A DNA stretch of 42,890 nucleotides, taken from positions 1 through 42,890 of the forward strand of contig NZ_JHYY01000043.1 in the NCBI RefSeq assembly GCF_000621205.1, given 5' to 3'. The DNA is from Halotalea alkalilenta DSM 17697 (GTDB taxonomy: Bacteria > Pseudomonadota > Gammaproteobacteria > Pseudomonadales > Halomonadaceae). Position 1 is the first letter of the stretch. Each line of letters begins with the position of its first letter. The position numbers and the translations under genes are program-made. Positions 1-8,496 of the stretch are shown here, one piece after another. The notes beneath the pieces are model-generated. The model saw only the letters and a list, made by a program, of their open reading frames with translations, was not told where the DNA came from and made no database searches.

Positions 1-23
1 TGCCCTGCGTCGAGTGGATGAGC

Positions 24-51
24 ATTCTACTCAGAAACGCTTTGGTGTCAA
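24..51 (-). promoter_or_regulatory. Strong sigma-70 promoter reading out of the left edge
   Basis: On the minus strand a perfect -35 TTGACA (46-51) is separated by 16 nt from a -10 TAGAAT (24-29). No coding start lies between it and the window edge. Together with a second promoter-like pair about 150 nt upstream and a long non-coding leader, this looks like the tandem promoter region of a ribosomal or other stable RNA operon to the left. The promoter is seen; the identity of the transcript is inferred. Confidence 0.65.
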
Positions 52-177
52 TCACTTCTTCGAGAAGCGTGTCGTTCGGAGCATACTGACCACCGCATCC
101 GAGCCGACCTGAAACACCAAAACAATCAATGACTTGCTCTTCCCGCTGCGGGTTAACCCCGGTCAGCGAGGGCGTAC

Positions 178-204
178 TTTATAGACCCACTCGCCACTTG
201 GCAA
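178..204 (-). promoter_or_regulatory. Upstream tandem promoter candidate (P1)
   Basis: Minus strand: TTGCCA (199-204) and TATAAA (178-183) with a 15-nt gap, or 16 nt if CTTGCC is taken as the -35. A GC-rich segment follows the -10. It points the same way as the stronger promoter at 24-51. The sequence between them (52-177) has no credible reading frame and would be transcribed leader. Confidence 0.4.
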
Positions 205-260
205 GCGCTTTCGCCAAGTTTTCGAGCTGAAGGGGCAATCTCACCGCCTTGAAAGCAGCA

Positions 261-283
261 GACGCCCCGGAATGCGGGGCGTC
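261..283 (-). terminator. Hairpin downstream of pssA
   Basis: An 8-bp perfect GC-rich stem (GACGCCCC/GGGGCGTC) with a 7-nt loop lies 34 nt past the pssA stop. The following minus-strand sequence is only modestly T-rich (TGCTGCTTTC), so intrinsic termination is plausible but not certain. Confidence 0.45.
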
Positions 284-316
284 TCGAGCATGGAGAATCA
301 ATGGAGACTGGAGCAG

Positions 317-1180
317 TTAGCGCTCTTCTTGCCTACGAACGTTACGCACCAGCGCCATGATCGGGCCTGAAAGGGCATAGCCGCTGAACAGTAGCAGCAG
401 TACCACGGAAGGCTGCAGGGAGATGACGACGAAAGCGAGCACGATGGCCAGCAGCGCGACGAAGGGCACTGGGCTGCGGAAATCGATCTCCTTGAAGCTG
501 TAGTAACGAATGTTGCTGACCATCAGGATGCCCATCACCGCCACGATCAGCGCCATCAATAGATCGAAGGCGAAGGCGTCGATTTCGAAGCTATCGAACG
601 CCCATACGCAGCTGGCCACCATGGCTGCTGCCGAAGGGCTCGGCAGGCCGATGAACCATTTCTTGTCGACGCTGCCGATCTGGACGTTGAAACGCGCCAG
701 ACGCAGCGCAGCACCGGCGACGAAGATGAACGCACAGATCCAGCCGAACTTGCCGAGCGACTGCAGCGACCAGCTGAAGGCCACCACCGCCGGCGCGACA
801 CCGAAGGAGAGCATATCGGAAAGGCTGTCGTACTCGGCCCCGAAGGCGCTTTGGGTATTGGTCATCCGCGCCACCCTGCCATCGAACCCATCGAGCACCA
901 TGGAAACGAAGATCGCGATCGCAGCGGTGGAAAAATCGTTGTTGAGCGCGGAAACGACAGCGAAGAACCCGGCGAACAGTGCGGAGGTGGTGAACAGGTT
1001 GGGCAGCAGATAGATCCCCTTGCGGCGCACCGTCTTGCCATCCTGCACGACCTCCTCGACGACCTCGGTGTCCTCGCGGAAATCACGAAAAGGATCGCTC
1101 GGCTTGCAGCGATTCGGCGCATCCTCTGACTGTGCTTCCGGCCTGGATGCATCAGTACGCTCATTGGGGTCATGCGACAT
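317..1180 (-). CDS. pssA: CDP-diacylglycerol--serine O-phosphatidyltransferase
   Basis: Integral membrane enzyme that transfers the phosphatidyl group from CDP-diacylglycerol to L-serine, giving phosphatidylserine for phosphatidylethanolamine synthesis. The 287-residue product carries the CDP-alcohol phosphatidyltransferase signature DGx2ARx8Gx3Dx3D at residues 97-122, with the final catalytic Asp residues at 118 and 122. Several hydrophobic segments follow, the last ending near the C terminus. The first ~55 residues are hydrophilic and charged, a cytoplasmic extension. This multispanning form belongs to the type II (Bacillus-like) PssA family, unlike the PLD-like E. coli enzyme. It is isolated from the next gene upstream by about 210 bp, so it probably has its own promoter. 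Confidence 0.9.
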   Translation of the reverse strand: MSHDPNERTDASRPEAQSEDAPNRCKPSDPFRDFREDTEVVEEVVQDGKTVRRKGIYLLPNLFTTSALFAGFFAVVSALNNDFSTAAIAIFVSMVLDGFDGRVARMTNTQSAFGAEYDSLSDMLSFGVAPAVVAFSWSLQSLGKFGWICAFIFVAGAALRLARFNVQIGSVDKKWFIGLPSPSAAAMVASCVWAFDSFEIDAFAFDLLMALIVAVMGILMVSNIRYYSFKEIDFRSPVPFVALLAIVLAFVVISLQPSVVLLLLFSGYALSGPIMALVRNVRRQEER

Positions 1181-1392
1181 GAAAACTGTTCCTTTAAATC
1201 ACGCCCGCCTCGCTCGATGAGGAAGCGGGAAGCGGTTCATCGCACCAGGCGACGAACCAGAATAACCAGCATGCAGGATATCCATACCTTGATGAGACGT
1301 CACGCATGGGCAGGCGTGCCCGCGAATCCGATGGTCACGGCCCGCCTTGAGAGATCCGGCCAGGCATGACAGGGCGACGCGCCGAGCGCGGA

Positions 1393-2607
1393 TCAGCAGC
1401 GTGCGGCTCCCGCGCCGGGCCGAGGACCAAAGAAGAACGGTCGCAGCCGGACCCCTACGGCATTACCGAAGAAAGCAGCGATCAACCACACCCAGCCGTG
1501 CAGGCTGCCGGAGGCGATGCCGCTGAAGTAGGCGCCGATGTTGCAACCATAGGCGAGACGCGCCCCATAGCCGAGCAGCAGGCCACCCACCACCGCGGCG
1601 ACCAGCGAGCGCGCGGGAATCCGCAGGCTCGGCGCGAACCGCCCGGCCAGCGAAGCCGCCAGCATCGCGCCGATGATGATGCCGACATCCATCACCGTAG
1701 TGATGTCATACCAAACACTCTGGGACAGCGCTCGAGCGTTGTTGGGCATCTGCCAATAGGCCCACGCACTCGGATCGATACCCAACCACTGCGCACCCTT
1801 GGCACCCCATAGTGCAAAGGCGCTGGTGATGCCCCAGGGGCGCCCGGAAAGTGCGAGAGTGATGAAGTTGAGCACTGCCAGCGCCAGCGCACCGAACAGC
1901 AGCGGCCAGGGACCGCGCAGCCATCGAGAGCCCCCATGGCGAGGAACCTCGGGCTCCTTCTCGAGCGAACCATGCCGACGCCTTTCAAGCACCACGGTAA
2001 GCAGCGCGATCAGCGCGAAGAGCGCCAGGCTCGAACCGATCCCGCCGACCGGACCCAGGGTGTCGACCAAGGTGACCGGCGCGAAGTGCGGGAGTGCCGC
2101 CCACCGGTCGAAATGGATCGTCGCCAGCAGCGAGCCAATGATGAAGAAGGCAAGCGTCACCAGCATCCTCGCATTGCCTCCCCCCACGGTGAACAGCGTC
2201 CCGGACGCACAGCCGCCACCGAGCTGCATGCCGATACCGAAGATGAACGCCCCGAAGACCACCGACACGCCTATCGGCGCCAGCAGCCCGGTGACCGGCT
2301 GGCCGAACAGAGTGCCAGACGCGAGCACGGGGAAGAACAGGACCACCGCGAGAGACAGCATTGCCATTTGGGCACGCAGGCCTCGGCCGCGCCGTTCGGT
2401 GATGAATACCCGCCAGGCGGAAGTGAATCCGAACGCGGCGTGATAGAGCACCAGCCCGAGCGCACCACCGACGATGAGCAGCGCCCCCTGGGCCGGCCCC
2501 ACCTGCTCGCCAAGCCAGAGCGCCCCGACGATCAACAGCGCGACGGTCGCCATGACCAAAGGCCGCAGCGGAGGACGGGTGATGGAATCAGCGATCGATG
2601 TACTCAT
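1393..2607 (-). CDS. YeeE/YedE family (TsuA-like) sulfur-compound transporter
   Basis: Polytopic inner-membrane protein of 404 residues with about ten hydrophobic helices in two related halves. Each half carries a glycine-rich motif with a conserved cysteine: GGGCASGTLF in the first half and GARLAYGCNIGA in the second. These are hallmarks of the YeeE/YedE family, whose studied member TsuA passes thiosulfate along a line of cysteines. Thiosulfate or a related sulfur compound is therefore the likely substrate, but specificity cannot be read from sequence. The full-length form includes both halves, unlike the split two-gene version. No TusA-like partner lies beside it, which is unusual for the family. 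It stands alone between trpS and pssA on the same strand. Confidence 0.82.
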   Translation of the reverse strand: MSTSIADSITRPPLRPLVMATVALLIVGALWLGEQVGPAQGALLIVGGALGLVLYHAAFGFTSAWRVFITERRGRGLRAQMAMLSLAVVLFFPVLASGTLFGQPVTGLLAPIGVSVVFGAFIFGIGMQLGGGCASGTLFTVGGGNARMLVTLAFFIIGSLLATIHFDRWAALPHFAPVTLVDTLGPVGGIGSSLALFALIALLTVVLERRRHGSLEKEPEVPRHGGSRWLRGPWPLLFGALALAVLNFITLALSGRPWGITSAFALWGAKGAQWLGIDPSAWAYWQMPNNARALSQSVWYDITTVMDVGIIIGAMLAASLAGRFAPSLRIPARSLVAAVVGGLLLGYGARLAYGCNIGAYFSGIASGSLHGWVWLIAAFFGNAVGVRLRPFFFGPRPGAGAARC

Positions 2608-2674
2608 GGCTCAATGTTCCTGCGAGAACTGGCTAGCTGTCGATAAAGACTAGCGCTAACGGTGGGGGGGAATC

Positions 2675-3688
2675 TCAGACGAAGCGTCCGAGTCCCACGG
2701 CGTTGCGCAGACGGTCAACGAACGGTGCCGCCTGTGCACGGGCGCGATCAGCGCCTTTGCGCAGGACCGCTTCGATGTGCGCCGGGTCCTCGAGCAGTGC
2801 CTGATAGGTCTCACGGGGAGCCCGCAGCTGTTCGTTGAGGGTCTCGAACACGATGTTCTTGGCCTCGCCCCAGCCGATGCCTTCAGCATAGCGCTGGCGC
2901 ATCGCATCGCTCGCGTCGCGGTCGACGAAAGCGCTGTAGATCTGGAACAGGGTGCAGCCGTCGGGATCCTTGGGCTCCCCAGGCTCGAGCGAGTTGGTCT
3001 TGATCTTGCGCACCAGCTTCAAAAGCTGCTTTTCGGTGCTGAACAGCGCGATGGTGTTGTCATAGCTTTTCGACATCTTGCGCCCGTCGAGCCCGTTGAG
3101 CACCTGCACCCGCTCATCGACCTGCGCCTCTGGCAAGGTGAAGAAATCGCCCTTGTAGATGTGGTTGAAGCGTCCCGCGATGTCGCGCGCCATTTCGATA
3201 TGCTGGATCTGGTCACGACCGACCGGCACGCGATTGGCGTTGAACAGCAAAATGTCGGCGGCCATCAGCACCGGGTAGCTGAACAGCCCCATGGTGATGC
3301 CGCGATCAGGATCCGGACTGCCAGAGCTCTCGTTGTCGGCGACGGCGGCCTTGTAAGCATGTGCGCGGTTCATCAGTCCCTTGGCGCAAACGCAGGTCAA
3401 AAGCCAGGTCAGCTCATTGACCTCAGGGACGTCGGACTGCCGATAGAAGATCGCATTGTCCGTATCCAACCCGAGCGCGAGCCAGGTCGCGGCGATCTCG
3501 AGCCGCGAGCGCTGGACCCGGGCCGGATCCTGGGCTTTGATCAGCGCGTGCAGATCGGCGAGGAAGTAATAGGACTGGACGCCTGGATCCTGGCTTGCCT
3601 CGATCGCCGGGCGGATGGCGCCGACATAATTGCCGAGATGGGGCGTGCCTGTGGTGGTGATGCCGGTGAGAACGCGGGTCTTGGTCAT
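2675..3688 (-). CDS. trpS: Tryptophan--tRNA ligase
   Basis: Class Ic aminoacyl-tRNA synthetase that charges tRNA(Trp) in the cytoplasm. The class I signatures are clear: HLGN (the HIGH equivalent) near residue 17 and KMSKS near residue 204. The ATG at 3688 gives 337 residues beginning MTKTRVLTG, close to the E. coli length of 334. A longer reading from a TTG codon at 3712 adds eight basic residues and is less likely. Neither candidate has a strong ribosome-binding site. The gene is followed by the YeeE/YedE gene on the same strand. Confidence 0.95.
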   Translation of the reverse strand: MTKTRVLTGITTTGTPHLGNYVGAIRPAIEASQDPGVQSYYFLADLHALIKAQDPARVQRSRLEIAATWLALGLDTDNAIFYRQSDVPEVNELTWLLTCVCAKGLMNRAHAYKAAVADNESSGSPDPDRGITMGLFSYPVLMAADILLFNANRVPVGRDQIQHIEMARDIAGRFNHIYKGDFFTLPEAQVDERVQVLNGLDGRKMSKSYDNTIALFSTEKQLLKLVRKIKTNSLEPGEPKDPDGCTLFQIYSAFVDRDASDAMRQRYAEGIGWGEAKNIVFETLNEQLRAPRETYQALLEDPAHIEAVLRKGADRARAQAAPFVDRLRNAVGLGRFV

Positions 3689-3870
3689 TGGAGAACGCTG
3701 TCGCTTACCCAAGTCTGGACGAGTTTCGAACCGCCAGCCGGAAAGGCCGGCGGAGACTCATGCCAGTGTACTACAGCTGTACCGGCGGATCGCCTCGAGC
3801 CCGAAGGCGCCACCCAGGCATAGGCCGAGCCTGTTCCCAGGCCGACTCACCGGCCGCGCTACGGAAAGAC

Positions 3871-5061
3871 TCAGTCGCGGAAGACGCGCACGCCCAGCGC
3901 CTTGAGATAAGCGGTCTCGGGGATCGCCGGATGCACGGGATGGTCCGGCCCTTGGCGGCCATCGAAGAGAATCTGCGCATGGCGATCCTGATGGCGAGCA
4001 GCGCCCCGCACCAGGTCGACCAACCGCTCGGGCGCCAGATGCATCGAGCAGGAGGCCGAGACCAGCAGGCCATCACGCCCAAGCAGGCGCATCGCCTCGC
4101 GGTTGAGCCGTCCATAGGCGCGCTCCCCGTTGGGAATGTCCTTGCGCTTACGGATGAAGGCGGGAGGGTCGAGCACCACGATGTCGAACTGCTCGCCGGC
4201 AGCCTTGAGCGCAGCCAGCGCTTCGAAGGCGTCGGACTCGAGCGTCGAGACCCGCTCGGCGACACCGTTCAGCTCGGCATTGCCGGCGACCGCCTCGAGC
4301 GCTCGGGCGGAGCTGTCCACACAGACCACTTGTGAGGCGCCGTACGCTGCGGCCTGTACGCCCCAGCCACCGACGTAGCTGAACACATCGAGCACCCGCT
4401 GCCCTTCGACCAGACCGTTGAGCCAGGCGCGATTGGCGCGGTGATCATAGAACCAGCCGGTCTTCTGCCCTTCGACGGCCGAAGCCCGGAAGCGTACGCC
4501 GTTCTCCTCGAGCTCGATCTCTCCATCGAACTCGCCCTTGACCACTTCCACGCCCTGCTCGAGCTGCTCGAGACGGCGACCGCTCGAGTCGTTGCGCAGC
4601 ACGATGACTCGGGGCTTGAGCACTTTTTCGAGTGCATCGACGATCTCGTCTCGCAGCCGATCCATGCCCAGGGTATTGAGCTGCACCACCAGGACATCGC
4701 CGAAACGGTCGATCACCAGGCCCGGCAACAGGTCGCCCTCGCCATGTATCAGCCGGTAGAAAGGCTTGTCGAACAGGCGCTGGCGCAGCCCGAGCGCCTG
4801 CTTGAAGCGGTGGACCAGCAGCGAGCGATCGAGCCGCAGAGAGGGGTCGCGTGATACCACTCGCGCACAGATGAGCGAATTGGGATTGACGTAGGCGACA
4901 CCGATCGCGCGTCCGTTGGCCTCTTCGACCAGGGCCTGGGCACCGGCTTCGAAACCTTTCAACGGCGTCACCGCGATATCGATTTCGTTGGAGTAGAGCC
5001 ACAGGTGACCGGCTTTCAGGCGGCGATCGGCATTTTTCTTCAAGCGCAGGCGTTGAGTCAC
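3871..5061 (-). CDS. rlmI: 23S rRNA (cytosine-1962-C5)-methyltransferase
   Basis: SAM-dependent RNA methyltransferase that makes m5C1962 in 23S rRNA. The product is 396 residues, the same as E. coli RlmI. An N-terminal PUA-like RNA-binding segment (RLKAGHLWLYSNEI) comes first. The Rossmann fold follows, with the SAM loop YVGGWGVQAAAYGA, the motif VVLDPPAFIRKRKD and the C-terminal SASCSMH containing the probable catalytic cysteine. It starts 33 nt after mutM on the same strand, so the two DNA/RNA maintenance genes are probably co-transcribed. Confidence 0.92.
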   Translation of the reverse strand: MTQRLRLKKNADRRLKAGHLWLYSNEIDIAVTPLKGFEAGAQALVEEANGRAIGVAYVNPNSLICARVVSRDPSLRLDRSLLVHRFKQALGLRQRLFDKPFYRLIHGEGDLLPGLVIDRFGDVLVVQLNTLGMDRLRDEIVDALEKVLKPRVIVLRNDSSGRRLEQLEQGVEVVKGEFDGEIELEENGVRFRASAVEGQKTGWFYDHRANRAWLNGLVEGQRVLDVFSYVGGWGVQAAAYGASQVVCVDSSARALEAVAGNAELNGVAERVSTLESDAFEALAALKAAGEQFDIVVLDPPAFIRKRKDIPNGERAYGRLNREAMRLLGRDGLLVSASCSMHLAPERLVDLVRGAARHQDRHAQILFDGRQGPDHPVHPAIPETAYLKALGVRVFRD

Positions 5062-5094
5062 GACAAGGAATTCCTGAAAAAGGAGAGCGATGGT

Positions 5095-5910
5095 TCAGCG
5101 CTGGCAGGTCGCGCAGAACACGCTGGCCCGCTGCCCCAGGGTCACCTGGAGCAGCGGGGCCGCACAGCGGCGACAAGGCTCGCCAGCGCGACCGTAGACG
5201 TTGAGTCTTTGAGCGAAGTAGCCCGGTTCACCCTGGCCGCTGACGAAATCGCGCAGTGTGGTACCACCCTGCTCGATCGCCGCGGCGAGCACCTGCTTGA
5301 TCGCAGCGCAGAGCAAGCGGTAGCGCTCGAGCGAGATACGGCCCGCCGCGCGGCGCGGGTCGATGCCGGCGATGAACAGCGCCTCGGCGGCATAGATATT
5401 GCCGACGCCGACCACCACCGCGTTGTCCATGATGAAGGTCTTCACCGCCGCACGCTTGCCTCTCGACAGCCGGTGGAGGCGATCTCCATCGAAGTCGTCG
5501 GAGAGCGGCTCTGGACCGAGGCGAATCAGGCGGCGATCGGTCAAGGGGTCGCCGGTGATGAAATCGAGCGCGCCGAAGCGGCGAGGATCATGGTAGCGCA
5601 GCAGCCAGCCCGAACTCATCCGCAGCTCGATGTGATCGTGCCGCTTGGGTGCGTCCTGGCCTTGCGTCAGGCGCAAGCTGCCGGACATACCCAAATGCCA
5701 AAGCAAGTGCCCTCCAGCGACCGGAAGCAGCAGGTACTTCGCCCGGCGCAGGATCGTTCCCACCCGCTCACCGACGATCCGCTCGGCGAGGTCCGCGGGT
5801 ACCGGCGAGCGCAGGCGCGACTCGCGCACCGTCACTTCCTCGATACGCTCGTTCTCGACGAAGGGAGCGATTCCGCGCCTGGTAGTTTCGACTTCGGGCA
5901 GTTCGGGCAT
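5095..5910 (-). CDS. mutM: Formamidopyrimidine-DNA glycosylase
   Basis: Bifunctional glycosylase/AP lyase that removes 8-oxoguanine and formamidopyrimidines. The N terminus is the invariant MPELPEVE, exposing the catalytic proline after Met removal, with the essential Glu next to it. Lys58 (counting Met) in RRAKYLLLP is the conserved DNA-contacting lysine. The C terminus is an intact zinc finger Cx2Cx16Cx2C (CRRC...CATC). The 271-residue length fits the family (E. coli 269). It is followed closely by rlmI. Confidence 0.96.
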   Translation of the reverse strand: MPELPEVETTRRGIAPFVENERIEEVTVRESRLRSPVPADLAERIVGERVGTILRRAKYLLLPVAGGHLLWHLGMSGSLRLTQGQDAPKRHDHIELRMSSGWLLRYHDPRRFGALDFITGDPLTDRRLIRLGPEPLSDDFDGDRLHRLSRGKRAAVKTFIMDNAVVVGVGNIYAAEALFIAGIDPRRAAGRISLERYRLLCAAIKQVLAAAIEQGGTTLRDFVSGQGEPGYFAQRLNVYGRAGEPCRRCAAPLLQVTLGQRASVFCATCQR

Positions 5911-5946
5911 GGGGCTCTTTGCTCCCGGTGAACGACCAGATACGAA

Positions 5947-5969
5947 GAACCCGGCGCTGGGCCGGGTTC
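5947..5969 (-). terminator. Rho-independent terminator after rpmG
   Basis: A perfect 9-bp stem (GAACCCGGC/GCCGGGTTC) with a 5-nt loop is followed on the minus strand by TTCGTATCT. It lies about 75 nt past the rpmG stop and before mutM, so it probably separates the ribosomal-protein transcript from mutM-rlmI. Confidence 0.55.
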
Positions 5970-6044
5970 CGCGTCACCGACGAAAGCCAAGCGAGCGCCT
6001 TGCGGCGCCGAGCTCAGGCTCGCGATCCGAAGGACCGCAGCGGC

Positions 6045-6200
6045 TTACTTGATCTTCGCTTCGCGGTAGATCACGTGCTTGCGCACGACCGGGTCGAACT
6101 TCTTGAATTCCAACTTGTCAGGCGTATTACGCTTGTTCTTGTTGGTGGTGTAGAAGTGACCGGTACCTGCAGAGGAGACCAGCTTGATCTTGTCACGCAT
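6045..6200 (-). CDS. rpmG: 50S ribosomal protein L33
   Basis: A 51-residue basic protein beginning [19 protein letters not shown] and ending REAKIK, matching L33 of the large subunit. It has no zinc-binding cysteines, so it is the C-minus form usual in gammaproteobacteria. It is the second gene of an rpmB-rpmG operon, about 105 nt after rpmB, as in E. coli. Confidence 0.95.
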   Translation of the reverse strand: MRDKIKLVSSAGTGHFYTTNKNKRNTPDKLEFKKFDPVVRKHVIYREAKIK

Positions 6201-6305
6201 GATGATGCTCTCCGGCTCTCAACGAGCTTGATGAACGTGGACGAGACTCGGCCCGGCGGGCGCTGATGCCATTATAGGGCCGCCTAATGCGACCCAATGG
6301 CAGGA

Positions 6306-6542
6306 TCAGACGCGCTCGCCGCGGGCACGCAGCTCGCTGAGGACCTGCTCGATGCCTTTCTTGTCGATGATGCGCATTCCCTTGGAGGATACGCGCAGCT
6401 TGACGAAGCGTTTCTCGCCTTCGACCCAGAAGCGATGGGTGTGCAGGTTCGGAACGAACCGGCGACGCGTCTTGCGCTGGGAGTGTGAAACGTTGTTACC
6501 CGTCACCGGACGCTTGCCGGTGACCTGACATACCTGGGACAT
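6306..6542 (-). CDS. rpmB: 50S ribosomal protein L28
   Basis: A 78-residue protein starting [17 protein letters not shown], the same length as E. coli L28. The ATG at 6542 is chosen because GGAGG lies at the proper distance upstream and the family begins there; an upstream in-frame Met four residues earlier would bury that site. Only one cysteine is present, so no zinc ribbon. It is transcribed with rpmG from the promoter at 6851-6879. Confidence 0.95.
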   Translation of the reverse strand: MSQVCQVTGKRPVTGNNVSHSQRKTRRRFVPNLHTHRFWVEGEKRFVKLRVSSKGMRIIDKKGIEQVLSELRARGERV

Positions 6543-6850
6543 GCGTGCCTCCAACCGTTAGCCTGGCCGATCGAACTCGTGGGTGACGGGTCCAACCAGA
6601 AATCGTCTGTTCGAAGCGAACCCGCAACGGCCCGGTCGAGCAATCTCGATCGATCGCTTTCGCGAAGCCTCGTCACGGACGTATCTACGGGGATACTCGA
6701 CCACTAACGCAAACACTAAGGGGCGGTGATCGTCGCGACGCACGGGAAGATTCGAATACCAAATTGACCTTGATGATGCCATGGGAACCAATGCGTCGAT
6801 GAACGCCGAGAGGAACTCACTACGGGCACCTTAGATATCAAAGGCCGCAT

Positions 6851-6879
6851 TTTATAGCAGAACGCAGGCCAAGCGGCAA
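6851..6879 (-). promoter_or_regulatory. Promoter of rpmB-rpmG, with a ~300-nt leader
   Basis: Minus strand: TTGCCG (6874-6879), 17-nt spacer, TATAAA (6851-6856). The transcript would start near 6844, giving an untranslated leader of about 300 nt (6543-6844) before rpmB. No credible gene is visible in that leader. Confidence 0.6.
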
Positions 6880-6889
6880 CCCTGGGATG

Positions 6890-7564
6890 TCACAACCAGC
6901 CACGCTCCGCGAACGAGGTCATCTCCCCATCCCCGATGACGAAGTGGTCCAGCACCCGCACATCGACCAAGCCAAGCGCTTCGCACAGCCGGCGGGTGAT
7001 GCGCCGGTCCGCCTCGCTCGGCTCAGACACGCCGGACGGGTGGTTATGGGCGAAGATGACCGCACCGGCACCCAGCGCCAGGGTTCGCTTGACCACCTCG
7101 CGAGGATAGACCGCGGCGGCATCGAGCGTACCGCTGAACAGCCGCTCGAAACGCAGCATCCTATGCTGGTTGTCGAGAAACATCGCCGCGAATACCTCAT
7201 GATCGAAATCACGCATCTGCGCGTGCAGGAACTGACGCACAGCGCTTGGCGAATCGAAAGCGCTCGAACGCATCAGCTGCGCTTCATAGTGCCGCCTGGC
7301 GAGCTCCAGCGCAGCCTGGAGCGTCACGTAGGCCGCCTCGCCCAAGCCATGGCCGGCACAGAAGCGAGCGCGATCGGCGTCCAGCAGCGGCCTCAGGCCA
7401 TCGAACTCGATCAGACGATCGCGGGCGAGATCCACCGCGGAGCGCCCGGCGACGCCGACCCGCAGGAAGATGGCCAACAGCTCCGCATCCGATAGCGCCG
7501 CACACCCGTGGCGGAGAAGTTTTTCCCGGGGCCGTTCGGCCAGCGGCCACTGCTTGATGCTCAT
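6890..7564 (-). CDS. radC: JAMM-domain protein RadC
   Basis: RadC/YicR family protein, historically called a DNA repair protein, although its role in repair is disputed. The 224-residue form starts [17 protein letters not shown], the typical family start, with a GGGGG ribosome-binding stretch upstream; longer in-frame starts are less likely. A helix-hairpin-helix-like N-terminal part precedes the JAMM metalloprotease-like domain, whose motif [14 protein letters not shown] near the C terminus supplies the metal-binding His, His and Asp. It is divergent from gpmA. In many gammaproteobacteria radC neighbours rpmB and coaBC, as here. Confidence 0.92.
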   Translation of the reverse strand: MSIKQWPLAERPREKLLRHGCAALSDAELLAIFLRVGVAGRSAVDLARDRLIEFDGLRPLLDADRARFCAGHGLGEAAYVTLQAALELARRHYEAQLMRSSAFDSPSAVRQFLHAQMRDFDHEVFAAMFLDNQHRMLRFERLFSGTLDAAAVYPREVVKRTLALGAGAVIFAHNHPSGVSEPSEADRRITRRLCEALGLVDVRVLDHFVIGDGEMTSFAERGWL

Positions 7565-7673
7565 CTGCATTTCCCCCGGTGCGACTCGATACCCCTTCAT
7601 CGGCATCGCCACGGGGCGTTTGACCCCTGGGCCGCTCCCATAGATGACGCGCAGGCGCGACAAGCCGACAGGC

Positions 7674-7682
7674 TGATATACT
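7674..7682 (+). promoter_or_regulatory. Extended -10 promoter candidate for gpmA
   Basis: TGA TATACT is an extended -10 element about 77 nt before the gpmA start in the radC/gpmA divergent gap. No good -35 hexamer is visible, which extended -10 promoters tolerate. Confidence 0.4.
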
Positions 7683-7758
7683 CCGGCGGACGCGCGTCAA
7701 ATGATCCCTGCGTTCATCCAGGTAGAACGCTCCATCACGAAACGAAGGAAGCTGAGAC

Positions 7759-8454
7759 ATGGTCAAGCTGGTACTCGTCCGTCACGGCGAAAGCGAGTGG
7801 AACAAGGCCAACCTGTTCACTGGTTGGGTCGATGTCGACCTCTCGGAACAGGGCGTCGAAGAAGCCAAACGCGCCGGTCGCCGGCTCAAGGCGGCGGGGC
7901 TTAGTTTCGACATCGCCTATACCTCGGTGCTCAAGCGGGCGATCAAGACGCTCCACTATGCCCTCGAAGAACTCGATCAGCTGTGGATCGAGGAGCATAA
8001 GTCGTGGCGGCTCAACGAGCGCCACTATGGCGGCCTCTCAGGACTCGACAAGAAAGAGACGGCGGAGAAATACGGTGCCGAGCAGGTGCATATCTGGCGC
8101 CGCAGCTATGATGAGCTGCCTCCCCTGCTCGACCGCGAAAGCCCTTATCATCCGGCCAACGATCCGCGCTACAAAGACCTCGATCCACGCTCGCTGCCGT
8201 CCGGTGAGAACCTCAAGGTGACCCTGGAACGGGTGATCCCCTTCTGGCAGGATCGCATCGCCCCAGAGCTTCGCGAAGGCCGCACCGTGCTGGTCGCCGC
8301 CCACGGCAACAGCCTGCGGGCGCTGGTGAAGTATCTCGAGTCGATCAGCGACGAAGAGATCATGAACCTCAACATCCCCACCGGCGTGCCATTGGTCTAC
8401 GAGCTCAGTGACGACCTCGCGGTGGAGAAAAAGTACTACCTCGAGCGCGACTGA
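7759..8454 (+). CDS. gpmA: 2,3-bisphosphoglycerate-dependent phosphoglycerate mutase
   Basis: Glycolytic and gluconeogenic enzyme interconverting 3- and 2-phosphoglycerate through a phosphohistidine. The 231-residue protein has the RHGESEWN active-site motif with catalytic His9, the substrate segment [12 protein letters not shown] and a second catalytic histidine at residue 182 ([10 protein letters not shown]). Length and motifs match the cofactor-dependent dPGM family rather than the metal-dependent type. A GAAGGAAG ribosome-binding site precedes the ATG. It is followed 42 nt later by coaBC. Confidence 0.95.
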   Translation: MVKLVLVRHGESEWNKANLFTGWVDVDLSEQGVEEAKRAGRRLKAAGLSFDIAYTSVLKRAIKTLHYALEELDQLWIEEHKSWRLNERHYGGLSGLDKKETAEKYGAEQVHIWRRSYDELPPLLDRESPYHPANDPRYKDLDPRSLPSGENLKVTLERVIPFWQDRIAPELREGRTVLVAAHGNSLRALVKYLESISDEEIMNLNIPTGVPLVYELSDDLAVEKKYYLERD

Positions 8455-8496
8455 GCAGCCCGACGTCGTGCTCTACCCTGGCCCTGGGAGATAAAG

